From assembly GCF_900156825.1 (NCBI RefSeq), contig NZ_FTOV01000005.1, positions 1-64,000 of the forward strand: DNA of 64,000 bases, in the 5' to 3' direction. A model generated the notes under the pieces. That model searched no databases. It was given only the letters and a program-made list of their open reading frames with translations, and was not told the origin of the DNA. This document shows positions 18,251-27,294 of the stretch, in pieces; positions within the stretch are counted from its first letter, which is position 1; each line of letters starts with the position of its first letter. A program made the position numbers and the translations under genes. The DNA comes from Chryseobacterium gambrini (GTDB lineage Bacteria > Bacteroidota > Bacteroidia > Flavobacteriales > Weeksellaceae).

Positions 18251-18292
18251 ATTCATCATTCATCATTCATCATTTATCATTTATCATTTATC
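18251..18292. repeat. Six-copy 7-bp tandem repeat
   Basis: Three copies of ATTCATC are followed by three of ATTTATC, exactly in tandem. The repeat extends into the last codons and TGA stop of the M20 peptidase gene on the minus strand. Related units occur at 27228-27248 upstream of the efflux pump gene. Confidence 0.9.
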
Positions 18293-19816
18293 ATAATTCG
18301 TCATAATAAATTCAAAATAATGAATCATCTTCATATAATTTTCGATGCTGAGATATTCATTGGTGCTGTGAATGCTCTGTTGCTCAGAATTATTGATTTT
18401 AACAGGCATAAATCTGTAAATGTTTTTGCTTACCATCTGATATTTGTAGGCATCCGTTCCGCCCAGTGTAAGATACGGCGTTACAATAGCTGCCGGATAA
18501 AGCTGTTTTACTCCTTGTTCAATTAGCTGATACGCTTTTGTATTGCTTGATGAAACTGCGGAAGCTTCTCTGGTATTGTCAATTTCTTCCACTTCCACCT
18601 CAAAACCTTCGGTTGCTTTGGCAATATGTGCTTTTACATCTTTTACGGTATTTCCGGGAAGCAGCCTGAAATTAACCACAAATTCCACTTCGGGAGAAAG
18701 TACATTGGTTCCGTCACTTCCCTTCATCATGGTAAGCGCCGTTGTTGTGCGAACCAAGGCGTTGGTAGAATTATTTTTGGTAAGCTGAGAAAGAAGAAGC
18801 GGTTTCAAAAGCCATTGATTGGAGATTGCCATTCTGCTCGGGAAAGACATTGAACCTCCTATATTATCAAAAAACTGTCGGATCAAAGGGGTAATTACCG
18901 GTTTCATCTGATCGTCTTCCAGTCGCTGCATAATAACCGAAGCTTTCCCGATCGCACTTTCCATGGGCGGTGTCGACGAATGTCCGCCTAAACCTTTCAC
19001 TTTTATTTTGGCAGAAAGAAAACCTTTTTCGGCACAGCCGATTACCGCTACATCCGAATCGATTCCGGAAATGCTTCCTTTTTCTAAAATTAAACCGCCT
19101 TCATCATAAACAGCATCAAACTGTATGTTTTTTTTCTTAAAATAAGAGGCAATCTGTGTTGCTCCCTTCTTCCCTCCTACTTCTTCATCGAATCCGAAAG
19201 CCAGATAGATATCGCGTTTCGGCGTATGTTTATTTTTAATTAAATTATTCATGGATTCCATCAGAGAAAAGAGCATTCCTTTCATGTCAATTGCTCCGCG
19301 TCCGTAAATTCTTCCGTTGGCAACGGCTCCTGAAAACGGAGCAAAATCCCAGTCTTCAGCAACTTTTGTAATGGCTGGAAAAGGTTTATCATTGGGTCTG
19401 AAAACATTTCCTGCTGTATTTTTCACCTCCGCATCTCCGGGAGGAACCACATCAATATGAGACAGAAACATAATGGGAGCGAGATCCGGACTGCTTCCTT
19501 TCAGCCTGAAAACCAGACCATAAGTATTCACCTCAACATATTCTGTATTTTTATAAACTTCTGGATATGCTTTTTTCAGATATTCTTTAAATGTTACAAA
19601 AGGGGAATAATCGAAATCCCCTAATTCTCCGGTGGAAACTGTTGGGATCTTTAATCCGTCGGAAAAACGTTTAACAACAGAATCGTTCTTTACAAATTTC
19701 CATCCTCCGGAATCTGCCTGATCTGTTTTTTTGAAAGGATAGGTAAATGTTCTGATTAAAACAAAAGCAATGAGAATAATGATAATACTCAAAAAGACTA
19801 AAAGGAACTTCTTCAT
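18284..19816 (-). CDS. M20 family metallopeptidase (PM20D1-like), membrane anchored
   Basis: A 510-residue enzyme of the M20 di-zinc peptidase/carboxypeptidase family. A single N-terminal membrane anchor (about residues 4-23) suggests a periplasm-facing enzyme. Metal and catalytic residues are visible: H120 and D122 in MFLSHIDVVPP, D177 in GRGAIDMKG, E211-E212 in FGFDEEVGG, and the lid region GLGGHSSTPP. Length fits the CPS1/PM20D1 branch, which cleaves peptides or N-acyl amino acids. The C-terminal codons and stop lie inside a 7-bp tandem repeat, so slippage would alter the last residues. Confidence 0.9.
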   Translation of the reverse strand: MKKFLLVFLSIIIILIAFVLIRTFTYPFKKTDQADSGGWKFVKNDSVVKRFSDGLKIPTVSTGELGDFDYSPFVTFKEYLKKAYPEVYKNTEYVEVNTYGLVFRLKGSSPDLAPIMFLSHIDVVPPGDAEVKNTAGNVFRPNDKPFPAITKVAEDWDFAPFSGAVANGRIYGRGAIDMKGMLFSLMESMNNLIKNKHTPKRDIYLAFGFDEEVGGKKGATQIASYFKKKNIQFDAVYDEGGLILEKGSISGIDSDVAVIGCAEKGFLSAKIKVKGLGGHSSTPPMESAIGKASVIMQRLEDDQMKPVITPLIRQFFDNIGGSMSFPSRMAISNQWLLKPLLLSQLTKNNSTNALVRTTTALTMMKGSDGTNVLSPEVEFVVNFRLLPGNTVKDVKAHIAKATEGFEVEVEEIDNTREASAVSSSNTKAYQLIEQGVKQLYPAAIVTPYLTLGGTDAYKYQMVSKNIYRFMPVKINNSEQQSIHSTNEYLSIENYMKMIHYFEFIMTNYDK

Positions 19817-19868
19817 GATTATTAATTTTATATAAATATAATGAAGATTTTACTTCTAAAATAGCGTT

Positions 19869-20225
19869 TCAGTTTAAAAATTTCAGTTTTTTCTGGTACA
19901 TATCATAAAAGATTTTGCGGCGGTCTTTTTTGTAAAGTATAAAATACGTAACATTTTTATTTTTTACGATTGAGTCTCCGGTATCAATTAACGTGAAAAT
20001 ATTCAAATCATCTAAATAGATCTTTTTGTAATCTGAAGTTTTGACCAAATAAGCATGACTCATATAATCATATTTATCATACACTACAATTCCATTGAAA
20101 TGCTGTTCAAAATATTTGTATTTAGAAAAATTGGGATCTAAGATTTGTTTTAAAATACCGAAACAGAAAACTGCCCCAAAGAATCCCAGTACAATTTGAG
20201 TGAAATTTTGTTTCAGGAATTTCAT
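19869..20225 (-). CDS. Hypothetical small membrane protein
   Basis: A 118-residue protein with one N-terminal membrane segment (about residues 9-27) followed by a soluble, tyrosine/lysine-rich domain. The segment DTGDSIVKNKNVTYFILYK near residue 80 recurs in small Flavobacteriia proteins of unknown role. It ends 12 bp after the start of no other gene and follows the AraC-type regulator by 12 bp on the same strand, so the two may be co-transcribed. Confidence 0.7.
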   Translation of the reverse strand: MKFLKQNFTQIVLGFFGAVFCFGILKQILDPNFSKYKYFEQHFNGIVVYDKYDYMSHAYLVKTSDYKKIYLDDLNIFTLIDTGDSIVKNKNVTYFILYKKDRRKIFYDMYQKKLKFLN

Positions 20226-20237
20226 AAAAACAATGCA

Positions 20238-21962
20238 TTAATCTTCTCTGTTGTTTTCAAGCTCTTCCTTTCTCTTTTTAATAAAATCTGTAGGGCGAAT
20301 TCCGTTGATTTCGTAAAAAAGATCCGAAAAATTCTGTCGGGAAGCGATTCCGCATTCTTTTGCGAGGGTTTCGATGCTGTATTTTAAGTATTTTTTATCC
20401 TCAAAAAGCAGATTGGTGATGTAATTGATTCTGAGTTCGCTTAAATATTTATTGAAATTCGCTTTTTTATATTCATTAATAACCTGAGAAAGATAGTTGG
20501 AATTAGTACCTAGTTGGGCGGCTAATTTGCTAATTGTTAATCCTTTTTGTGTAAACCCCTTTTTATCTTCAAACGTTTTAAGCTTTTTCAGAAGTTCTTC
20601 TACCTTATTTTCTGTAATCGTAAGCTTTTTTTCTTCGATCTGCGGAACAAGTTCTTTGGTTTCGTCCATCTCTTCTTTCTGATGGTTTGCCGTAAACTTC
20701 TCTTCTACCAAAATATACTTTTTCTGAATTTCTTTGGATTTTTTATGCCTTCTCGTCAGCAGAACAACCAGACCGATTGCCCAGATAATTAACACAATGA
20801 TAATAATGGTCCCGAGATAATTTATTTTCTGAAGCTTATTTTTTTCATCCAGTAAAGTATCGGTATCGTAATCTTTATGAATTTTCGGGGACAGATAAAT
20901 AAAATCTCTAGACATAATACTGTCTGCACGAAGCAACTGGCTTGTGTAGTAGAGCTGGTTCTTCTCGTTTTTCTCTTTTTTGGAATAATCGATCAGGATT
21001 TCATAATTTTCCCTCAGTTCCGGAAGGATAAACTGATGTTTCTGAAAAATGGAATCAATCTTTTTAAAATAAATAATAGATTGTTTGGTCTTTTTAAGAT
21101 CGGAATAAGTTTTCCCGATGTAGAAATAACTTACCGAAAGCCTTGCAAAATCACGGCTTTCTCTGATCACGGGCAGAGACTGATTAAAGTCTTCTAATGC
21201 TTCCTTGAATTGATTTCTCTTGTATTCTGAAATACCCTTCGACAAAAGGAAATATCCTTTTTCCAGAGCATATTCCGGATTATCTCCTATCTCCGTAAGT
21301 CCGGTCTGTATAGCAGCATCCAATTCTTCTTGTTTCCCAAGATGCCTGTTGCAGATAATAAGCTGGTGAAGACTGTTGAGATAGCCTTTCTTATTGTTAT
21401 AAATTTCATTAGGATGAAGTTTGGTGATGGATTTCGCCTTTTCCCTGTAATAGACAAGGCATTTCGTGAAGACCTGTGAAGCATCTTCGTAATAGCCGAG
21501 ATAGCTTTTCACCACTCCGATATGATACAGATTCTGATATTTCAGATATTGATTTCTGGTATTTCTTGAATATTTATAGGCTTCAAGATATTCATTAAGA
21601 GCAAGTTGAAACTTTTTATAGTGGTAATAATAAATAACACCTTTATCAATATGGGCAACAATTTTAAGATCATCCTCATTCGTCTGATTGGCTGCCCAGA
21701 TCATGCTGTCTGCATACTTCAGCTTATTTTCGTTTAAGGAAGAAAAAAAGACAGCATCTTTATATCCCTGAACCAGCTTTCCGTAATTCTTTTCCTTTTT
21801 CGCTAAATTGATGTATGGCTTTATAAAAGGAAATGCCTTCATATCATTTTCCGGAAAATCTTCATATTTCAGCCTGAGTTTATAATAATCGCTGTACCCT
21901 TCCTGCGAGAAGACTAAATTAAAAATTCCGACAAAAAGAATAAAAAATAATTTTTTTTTCAC
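20238..21962 (-). CDS. TPR-containing AraC family transcriptional regulator
   Basis: A 574-residue one-component regulator. It has a signal peptide (MKKKLFFILFVGIFNLVFSQ), tetratricopeptide-type helical repeats (about 30-340), one transmembrane helix (about 386-407, LGTIIIIVLIIWAIGLVVLL), a coiled linker, and a C-terminal AraC DNA-binding domain (about 470-565; LTISKLAAQLGTNSNYLSQVIN, then TLAKECGIASRQNFSDLF). It therefore senses in the periplasm and binds DNA inside. The start is preceded by a long intergenic region. Its target genes cannot be told from context; the protein at 31.8 kb has a similar layout with a LuxR-type HTH. Confidence 0.88.
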   Translation of the reverse strand: MKKKLFFILFVGIFNLVFSQEGYSDYYKLRLKYEDFPENDMKAFPFIKPYINLAKKEKNYGKLVQGYKDAVFFSSLNENKLKYADSMIWAANQTNEDDLKIVAHIDKGVIYYYHYKKFQLALNEYLEAYKYSRNTRNQYLKYQNLYHIGVVKSYLGYYEDASQVFTKCLVYYREKAKSITKLHPNEIYNNKKGYLNSLHQLIICNRHLGKQEELDAAIQTGLTEIGDNPEYALEKGYFLLSKGISEYKRNQFKEALEDFNQSLPVIRESRDFARLSVSYFYIGKTYSDLKKTKQSIIYFKKIDSIFQKHQFILPELRENYEILIDYSKKEKNEKNQLYYTSQLLRADSIMSRDFIYLSPKIHKDYDTDTLLDEKNKLQKINYLGTIIIIVLIIWAIGLVVLLTRRHKKSKEIQKKYILVEEKFTANHQKEEMDETKELVPQIEEKKLTITENKVEELLKKLKTFEDKKGFTQKGLTISKLAAQLGTNSNYLSQVINEYKKANFNKYLSELRINYITNLLFEDKKYLKYSIETLAKECGIASRQNFSDLFYEINGIRPTDFIKKRKEELENNRED

Positions 21963-22187
21963 CCTGTTAAATAATCCTATGTGTAAACTCCGTCAAAAGT
22001 ACAGAAAATAGATCATTTTTTATCAAAGAATATGGAATTAAAATGTGGTATAGAATTATTTCTACTTTACAAATATATCAATTGAAAATCAAACAATTAA
22101 ACAATAAAAATCAAAACATCAAGCTGTCTTAATTTATGAATAATGACCGCATTTGTTTTTTTATTTCACCATAACGTTATAATTTCG

Positions 22188-22372
22188 AAACCGGAAATCA
22201 AAACAACAGACAAAAATTAATTTAAGCCGTTTTATAATCATTGAATAGAAAAGAAGCCCTAAAAAAGCACATGCAGATAAATTTTGAAAAGCTAATAAAA
22301 ACATGATTCTATTCATAAATCTCACCACCTTCCTTAACAGGAGAAATTACTTTTTTGGAAGGCTGGTTTTTT
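22188..22372 (+). ncRNA. Candidate small non-coding RNA
   Basis: A weak promoter (TTTG 22152-22155, spacer 24, TAATTTCG 22180-22187) would start a transcript near 22190. A terminator-like hairpin CCA-CCTTCC / GGAAGG-C-TGG followed by six T ends at 22372. The 5' bases AAACCGG could pair with CTGGTTT at the 3' end. This is a structural guess only, with no RNA family matched. Confidence 0.25.
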
Positions 22373-22473
22373 AAAATTTAATTTTCAAAAAAGCTAATAA
22401 CCATTTTTTTTGAAAAAGATAATAACCGTGAAGAAATAAATTAGTCCTGTATCCTACAGGTAAATTGGGAAGG

Positions 22474-22497
22474 AGGTTCTGAAATATGAACCTTTTT
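22474..22497 (+). terminator. Terminator-like hairpin
   Basis: Stem AGGTTC / GAACCT with TTTT on the plus strand. Just upstream is another perfect hairpin, CCTGTA-TCC-TACAGG (22446-22460). No plus-strand gene precedes them. Confidence 0.4.
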
Positions 22498-22519
22498 ATT
22501 AAAGTTTTCAGTTTTAATC

Positions 22520-22554
22520 GAAAAGAGACTGTTCCTTACGGGCAGCCTCTTTTC
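22520..22554 (-). terminator. Probable terminator of the efflux operon
   Basis: A roughly 14-bp stem (GAAAAGAGACTG with CAGCCTCTTTTC, one mismatch) lies 27 bp past the end of the outer-membrane channel gene. Confidence 0.5.
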
Positions 22555-22580
22555 TTTTTAAAACATTAAGGATTTACAAA

Positions 22581-24026
22581 TCACTTCCAGCCTCCGCCTA
22601 AGCTTTTGTAAATATCAACAACTGTACTCAGCTGTTTTTGTTTAGCTTCCACCAGTTCCATTTTGGCATCCAAAGCATCTCTCTGGTTCAGAAGAACTTC
22701 CAGATAATCGGCTCTTGAATTTTTAAACAGCTGATTCGCTATATCTATTGATTTTTCCAAAGCCTGTGTTTCTTCAGACTTCAGTTTGTAATACTGATCG
22801 ATGTTTTTCACTTTAGACATTAAATTGGCAACATCCAGATACGCATTCAAAATCGTTTTATCATATTCGTATAACGCCTGAATCTGTCTTGCATCCGCCG
22901 TCTGAAAGTTGGCTTTAATGGCACTTTTATTAATCAACGGACCCGCCAGTTCACCCACCAGACTTGCTGCCATAGATTCCGGCAATTTAACCAGATAAGA
23001 AGGTTTGAAAGCTTCCAGTCCTAACGTTGCAGAAATTTCCAGACTAGGATAGAACTCTTTTCTGGCGGCTTCCACATCCAGTTTTGATGATTTTAATTCA
23101 AGCTCAGCCTGTTTGATGTCAGGACGGTTTGCCAGTAACTGTGACGGAATTCCCGTATAAACCGTCTGAGGAATCATCGACATGAAATCTCCTTTTGATC
23201 TTACAATCGGCTGCGGAAATCGTCCGCAAAGCGCATTGATTTCGTTTTCTTTTTCAGTAATTTCCTGACGGATGGTAAATTCCGAAGCTTTAGATTTTGC
23301 CAGTTCCGCCTCGAATTTTTTTACCGCCAGTTCCGTGGCTGCTGCAGCTTCTTTCTGGATTTTTGAGATCTCCAAAGCTCTCTGCTGCAATTTCGTGTAC
23401 TGCTGAATGATATCCAACTGATTATCCAGAGCCAATAATTCATAATAATTATCAGCAACTTCCTCAATTAAATTCGAAAGAACGAAATTCTTCCCTTCCA
23501 CGGTAGAAAGATAATGTGCTACTGCAGATTCTTTCTCCGTTCTCAGCTTTTTCCAGATATCCACTTCCCAGTTTGCCATCAGTCCGCCCTCAAAATTTCC
23601 AAGCGGATCCGGCATTTCTTTTCCGGGTTCTATTTCTGTGGTGGCATCACCTGCTCCTTCGCTGGTGTAACGCCCTGCTTTTTTAACTCCTGCACCGATT
23701 CCTGCGGAAACAGTAGGTGTTAATCTTCCTTTTTTCGCCAAGACACCGCTTTTTGCAATCTCAATTTCCTGCAAAGTAATCATTAACTCCTGATTATTTT
23801 TTAAAGCAGTTTCTATTAAAGCTACTAAATTAGGATCTGTAAAAAACTGTCTCCAAGGGGTTGTTCCGCTGTTATTATTGGCATCACCCTGATCCTGCTG
23901 ATTAAAATTCTGAGGAATATTTTCTTTCACCTCATCTTTTACCACGGTCGCCATGGGCGCCTTACAGCCTGCTAAAACAAGCGATAAGGCAATGGCAGTT
24001 ATATATCTTTTATTATAAATCTTCAT
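22581..24026 (-). CDS. TolC-like outer-membrane efflux lipoprotein (NodT/OprM type)
   Basis: A 481-residue outer-membrane channel of an RND efflux system. The N-terminal lipobox LAGC puts the lipidated cysteine at position 21. The two repeated helical TolC halves are visible (about 50-250 and 270-470; for example GIPSQLLANRPDIKQAELEL at about 300). Its start overlaps the end of the pump gene by 14 bp, indicating translational coupling. It completes the adaptor-pump-channel operon. Confidence 0.93.
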   Translation of the reverse strand: MKIYNKRYITAIALSLVLAGCKAPMATVVKDEVKENIPQNFNQQDQGDANNNSGTTPWRQFFTDPNLVALIETALKNNQELMITLQEIEIAKSGVLAKKGRLTPTVSAGIGAGVKKAGRYTSEGAGDATTEIEPGKEMPDPLGNFEGGLMANWEVDIWKKLRTEKESAVAHYLSTVEGKNFVLSNLIEEVADNYYELLALDNQLDIIQQYTKLQQRALEISKIQKEAAAATELAVKKFEAELAKSKASEFTIRQEITEKENEINALCGRFPQPIVRSKGDFMSMIPQTVYTGIPSQLLANRPDIKQAELELKSSKLDVEAARKEFYPSLEISATLGLEAFKPSYLVKLPESMAASLVGELAGPLINKSAIKANFQTADARQIQALYEYDKTILNAYLDVANLMSKVKNIDQYYKLKSEETQALEKSIDIANQLFKNSRADYLEVLLNQRDALDAKMELVEAKQKQLSTVVDIYKSLGGGWK

Positions 24027-27000
24027 GTTTGTCGTCGTGTTGGTACGGTTCTGTTTGTTCTGTTAAAGGATTTTCCTCTTCATATTTTGCCAGTTTCGAT
24101 TTTTCTGCGATTGTTCCGAAGATGTAATACAATCCAGGAATAATCATCAGTCCGAAAATAGTTCCGATCAGCATTCCTCCTGCTGCAGCGGTACCGATGG
24201 TACGGTTACCAATCGCTCCCGGTCCGGTTGCCAGAACCAATGGAATTAAACCTGCGATGAATGCAAATGAGGTCATCAGAATCGGGCGGAAACGAATCGC
24301 GGCTCCTTCAATGGCAGCCTGCGCTACAGGAATTCCCTCTTCCGCTTTTTTCTGTACGGCAAATTCTACAATCAGTACGGCATTTTTACCCAAAAGACCA
24401 ATCAGCATCACCATTGCCACCTGAGCGTAAATATTGTTTTCCAGTCCTAATAATTTTAGACATAAGAAAGCTCCGAAAATACCTGTCGGTAACGATAGAA
24501 TTACCGGTAAAGGAAGAATGAAACTTTCGTACTGTGCGGAAAGAATCAGATAAACAAATCCTAAACACACTAAGAAAATGAAAATCGCTTCGTTTCCACG
24601 GCTTACTTCATCTTTAGAAATACCTGCCCAATCGATCCCAAAACCTCTCGGAAGGGTTTTATCCGCAACTTCTTTAATGGCTGCAATCGCCTGTCCGGAA
24701 CTGTACCCCGGAGCAGGAGTACCACTCACCTCGGCAGAATTGTACATATTATGTCTGGTAATCTCGGAAAGACCGTACACTTTTTCCAGATGCATAAAGT
24801 CTGAATACGGAACCATTTGCTCCTTATCATTTTTCACATACAATTTCAAAAGATCACTCGGTAACGCACGATATTGAGGACCCGCCTGAACGATTACTTT
24901 ATAAGGTCTGTCGAAACGGATGAAACTGGTTTCATAGTTCGAACCGATTAATGTGGATAAATTATCCATTGCATTTTCAATCGTTACTCCTTTTTGTTCG
25001 GCAAGATCATTATCCACTCTCAACATATACTGAGGGAAACTCGCGGAATAGAACGTAAACGCAGAACCCAGTTCCGGACGTTTTTTCAGTTCTCTTACGA
25101 AGTCGTTACTTACCTTTTCCATTTTTTGATAATCTCCGCTTCCCGCTTTATCGAGCAGACGAAGCTCGAAACCACCTGCTGCACCGTATCCCGGAATGGA
25201 AGGCGGCTGGAAGAATTCTATATTTGCACCCGGAATATTCTTCGCTTTTTCTTCAAGCTTTTCTATGATTTCCGCGGCAGATTCTTTACGGTCTTCCCAG
25301 CTTTTAAGATTGATAAGACAAGTACCGGAGTTAGAACCCGTACCTTCCGTAAGGATTTCGTAACCCGCCAGTGAAGAAACAGACTGTACTCCATCGATAT
25401 CTTCAGATTCTCTCAATAGTTCTTTGGCAATCTGGTTGGTTCTTTCCAGTGTAGAACCCGGAGGAGTCTGAATAATCGCATAAATCATTCCCTGATCTTC
25501 CGCAGGAATAAATCCTGAAGGCAATGAATTGCTTAAAAAGAATGTACATGCACAGAACGCCAATAATAATGGTAAAGTGATTGTTTTTTTCTTCACCGTT
25601 TTGTTTAGCATTCCTTCATATTTATTAGCTCCTTTTGTAAATAATCCGTTGAATTTATCAAGGAAAATAGTAATCGGAGTTCTTCTTTTTGCTTTTCCGT
25701 GGTTATTTTTTAAAATTAAAGCACATAAAGCCGGCGTTAATGTTAAAGCAACAACCCCTGAAAGAATAATTGCAGAAGCCATAGTGATGGAAAACTGACG
25801 GTAGAAAACTCCAACCGGACCGGACATGAAGGCAATCGGAATGAATACGGATGCCATTACCAGAGTAATTGCGATAATTGCCCCGCTGATTTCGTGCATT
25901 GCTTCTTCTGTTGCTTTTAACGGCGATAAATGCTTCTCTTCCATCTTGGCGTGAACGGCTTCAATTACCACAATTGCATCATCTACCACGACCCCAATCG
26001 CCATTACAAGCGCAAAGAGAGAGATCATATTTAAGGTAATTCCGAAGGCGGACATGACTGCGAAAGTACCCACCAACGAAACCGGAACTGCCAAAGCAGG
26101 AATTAAGGTTGAACGCCAGTCTCCCAGGAATAAGAATACCACGATAGCCACCAAAATAAAGGCTTCAAACAGCGTGTGAACTACTTTTTCAATAGAAGCA
26201 TCAAGGAATTTTGATACGTCATAACTGATGTCATAATGCATTCCTTTCGGGAAAGTGGTTTTCTGCAATTCTTCCATCAAAGATTTTACATTCTTAATAA
26301 CGTCGCTTGCATTGGATCCATACGATTGTTTTACCGTGATTGCCGCAGAAGGTTTTCCGTTTAAGGTAGAATAAATATCATACATGGACGAACCGAATTC
26401 TATATCGGCAACATCTTTCAGTCTGATGAATTCTCCGTCCGGTTTTGCTTTAAGAATGATATTTCCGTAATCCTTTTCGTTATTAAAACGTCCCGGATAT
26501 TTTAAAATATATTCAAATGACTGCGATCTCTTCCCTGAACTTTCTCCTGTTTTTCCCGGAGAAGCTTCTAAACTCTGCTGATTCAGGGATTCCATTACTT
26601 CATCTGCTGAAATGCTGTATGCCGTTAATCTGTCCGGTTTCAGCCAGATACGCATCGCATATTCTCTTGTTCCCAAGATATCTGCGAAACCGACCCCGCT
26701 TACCCTTCTCAATTCAGACATTACATTGATGTCTGCATAGTTGAAAAGGAATTTCTGGTCAGCTTTCGGATCATCACTGTATAGGTTAATGTACATCAAC
26801 ATATTGGGTTCTTCACGGGTAATTTTCACCCCTTCACGAACAACCAAAGGCGGAAGTTTATTAACCACCGAAGAAACACGGTTCTGTACGTTTACCGCTG
26901 CTACATTCGGATCGGTTCCCAAATCGAAAACCACCTGAATGGAAGCTTCCCCGTCGTTTCCGGCATCGGAAGTCATATATTTCATTCCGGGAACCCCATT

Positions 27001-27207
27001 CAGACCTCTTTCTAAAGGAATAACAACGGATTTAATCAACAATTCATTGTTGGCTCCGGGATAATCCGCCGTAATGTTTACTTTGGGCGGAGAAATGGAC
27101 GGAAACTGGGTAACCGGTAATTTTACAAGGGATAAAACTCCCATAAATACGATAATCAAAGAGATTACGATAGACAGAACAGGTCTGCGAATAAATTTCT
27201 TAAACAT
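24013..27207 (-). CDS. RND efflux transporter permease (AcrB/HAE1 family)
   Basis: A 1064-residue inner-membrane proton-driven multidrug pump. It has the standard layout: TM1 at the N-terminus (MFKKFIRRPVLSIVIS), two large periplasmic loops, and twelve membrane segments. The conserved TM4 acidic pair is seen in GVVVDDAIVVIEAVHAKM (about residue 405), and proton-relay and pore motifs match HAE1 pumps, with GFIPAEDQGM at about 560. It lies between the adaptor (upstream) and channel (downstream, 14-bp overlap). Substrates cannot be predicted from sequence. Confidence 0.96.
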   Translation of the reverse strand: MFKKFIRRPVLSIVISLIIVFMGVLSLVKLPVTQFPSISPPKVNITADYPGANNELLIKSVVIPLERGLNGVPGMKYMTSDAGNDGEASIQVVFDLGTDPNVAAVNVQNRVSSVVNKLPPLVVREGVKITREEPNMLMYINLYSDDPKADQKFLFNYADINVMSELRRVSGVGFADILGTREYAMRIWLKPDRLTAYSISADEVMESLNQQSLEASPGKTGESSGKRSQSFEYILKYPGRFNNEKDYGNIILKAKPDGEFIRLKDVADIEFGSSMYDIYSTLNGKPSAAITVKQSYGSNASDVIKNVKSLMEELQKTTFPKGMHYDISYDVSKFLDASIEKVVHTLFEAFILVAIVVFLFLGDWRSTLIPALAVPVSLVGTFAVMSAFGITLNMISLFALVMAIGVVVDDAIVVIEAVHAKMEEKHLSPLKATEEAMHEISGAIIAITLVMASVFIPIAFMSGPVGVFYRQFSITMASAIILSGVVALTLTPALCALILKNNHGKAKRRTPITIFLDKFNGLFTKGANKYEGMLNKTVKKKTITLPLLLAFCACTFFLSNSLPSGFIPAEDQGMIYAIIQTPPGSTLERTNQIAKELLRESEDIDGVQSVSSLAGYEILTEGTGSNSGTCLINLKSWEDRKESAAEIIEKLEEKAKNIPGANIEFFQPPSIPGYGAAGGFELRLLDKAGSGDYQKMEKVSNDFVRELKKRPELGSAFTFYSASFPQYMLRVDNDLAEQKGVTIENAMDNLSTLIGSNYETSFIRFDRPYKVIVQAGPQYRALPSDLLKLYVKNDKEQMVPYSDFMHLEKVYGLSEITRHNMYNSAEVSGTPAPGYSSGQAIAAIKEVADKTLPRGFGIDWAGISKDEVSRGNEAIFIFLVCLGFVYLILSAQYESFILPLPVILSLPTGIFGAFLCLKLLGLENNIYAQVAMVMLIGLLGKNAVLIVEFAVQKKAEEGIPVAQAAIEGAAIRFRPILMTSFAFIAGLIPLVLATGPGAIGNRTIGTAAAGGMLIGTIFGLMIIPGLYYIFGTIAEKSKLAKYEEENPLTEQTEPYQHDDKHEDL

Positions 27208-27227
27208 AAAATAATGATGAATTATTA

Positions 27228-27248
27228 ATGATGAATGATAAATGATGA
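27228..27248. repeat. Copy of the 7-bp GATGAAT/GATAAAT repeat
   Basis: Units GATGAAT, GATAAAT and GATGATT lie in the spacer between the adaptor and pump genes. They are the reverse complement of the units at 18251-18292. Confidence 0.6.
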
Positions 27249-27294
27249 TTATGAAGTTTTTGCATAATCACGATCACGTATCGATTATCGTATT

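Larger units (their letters stand above)
21963..22580. other. 618-bp intergenic region without a clear gene
   Basis: AT-rich region between the AraC-type regulator and the efflux channel gene. It holds at least three hairpins described separately. A 51-codon minus-strand frame (22316 to 22161; begins MNRIMFLLAFQNLSAC) exists but its phenylalanine/leucine richness is what an A-rich non-coding strand would give. No confident gene is seen. Confidence 0.6.

Noticed and set aside
22161..22316. 51-codon minus-strand frame starting MNRIMFLLAFQNLSAC with a lipobox-like LSAC and purine-rich bases before the ATG
   Set aside because: The sequence is A-rich on the plus strand, so phenylalanine and leucine codons arise by chance; no neighbour or conservation supports it. 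Kept only as a remark in the intergenic entry.
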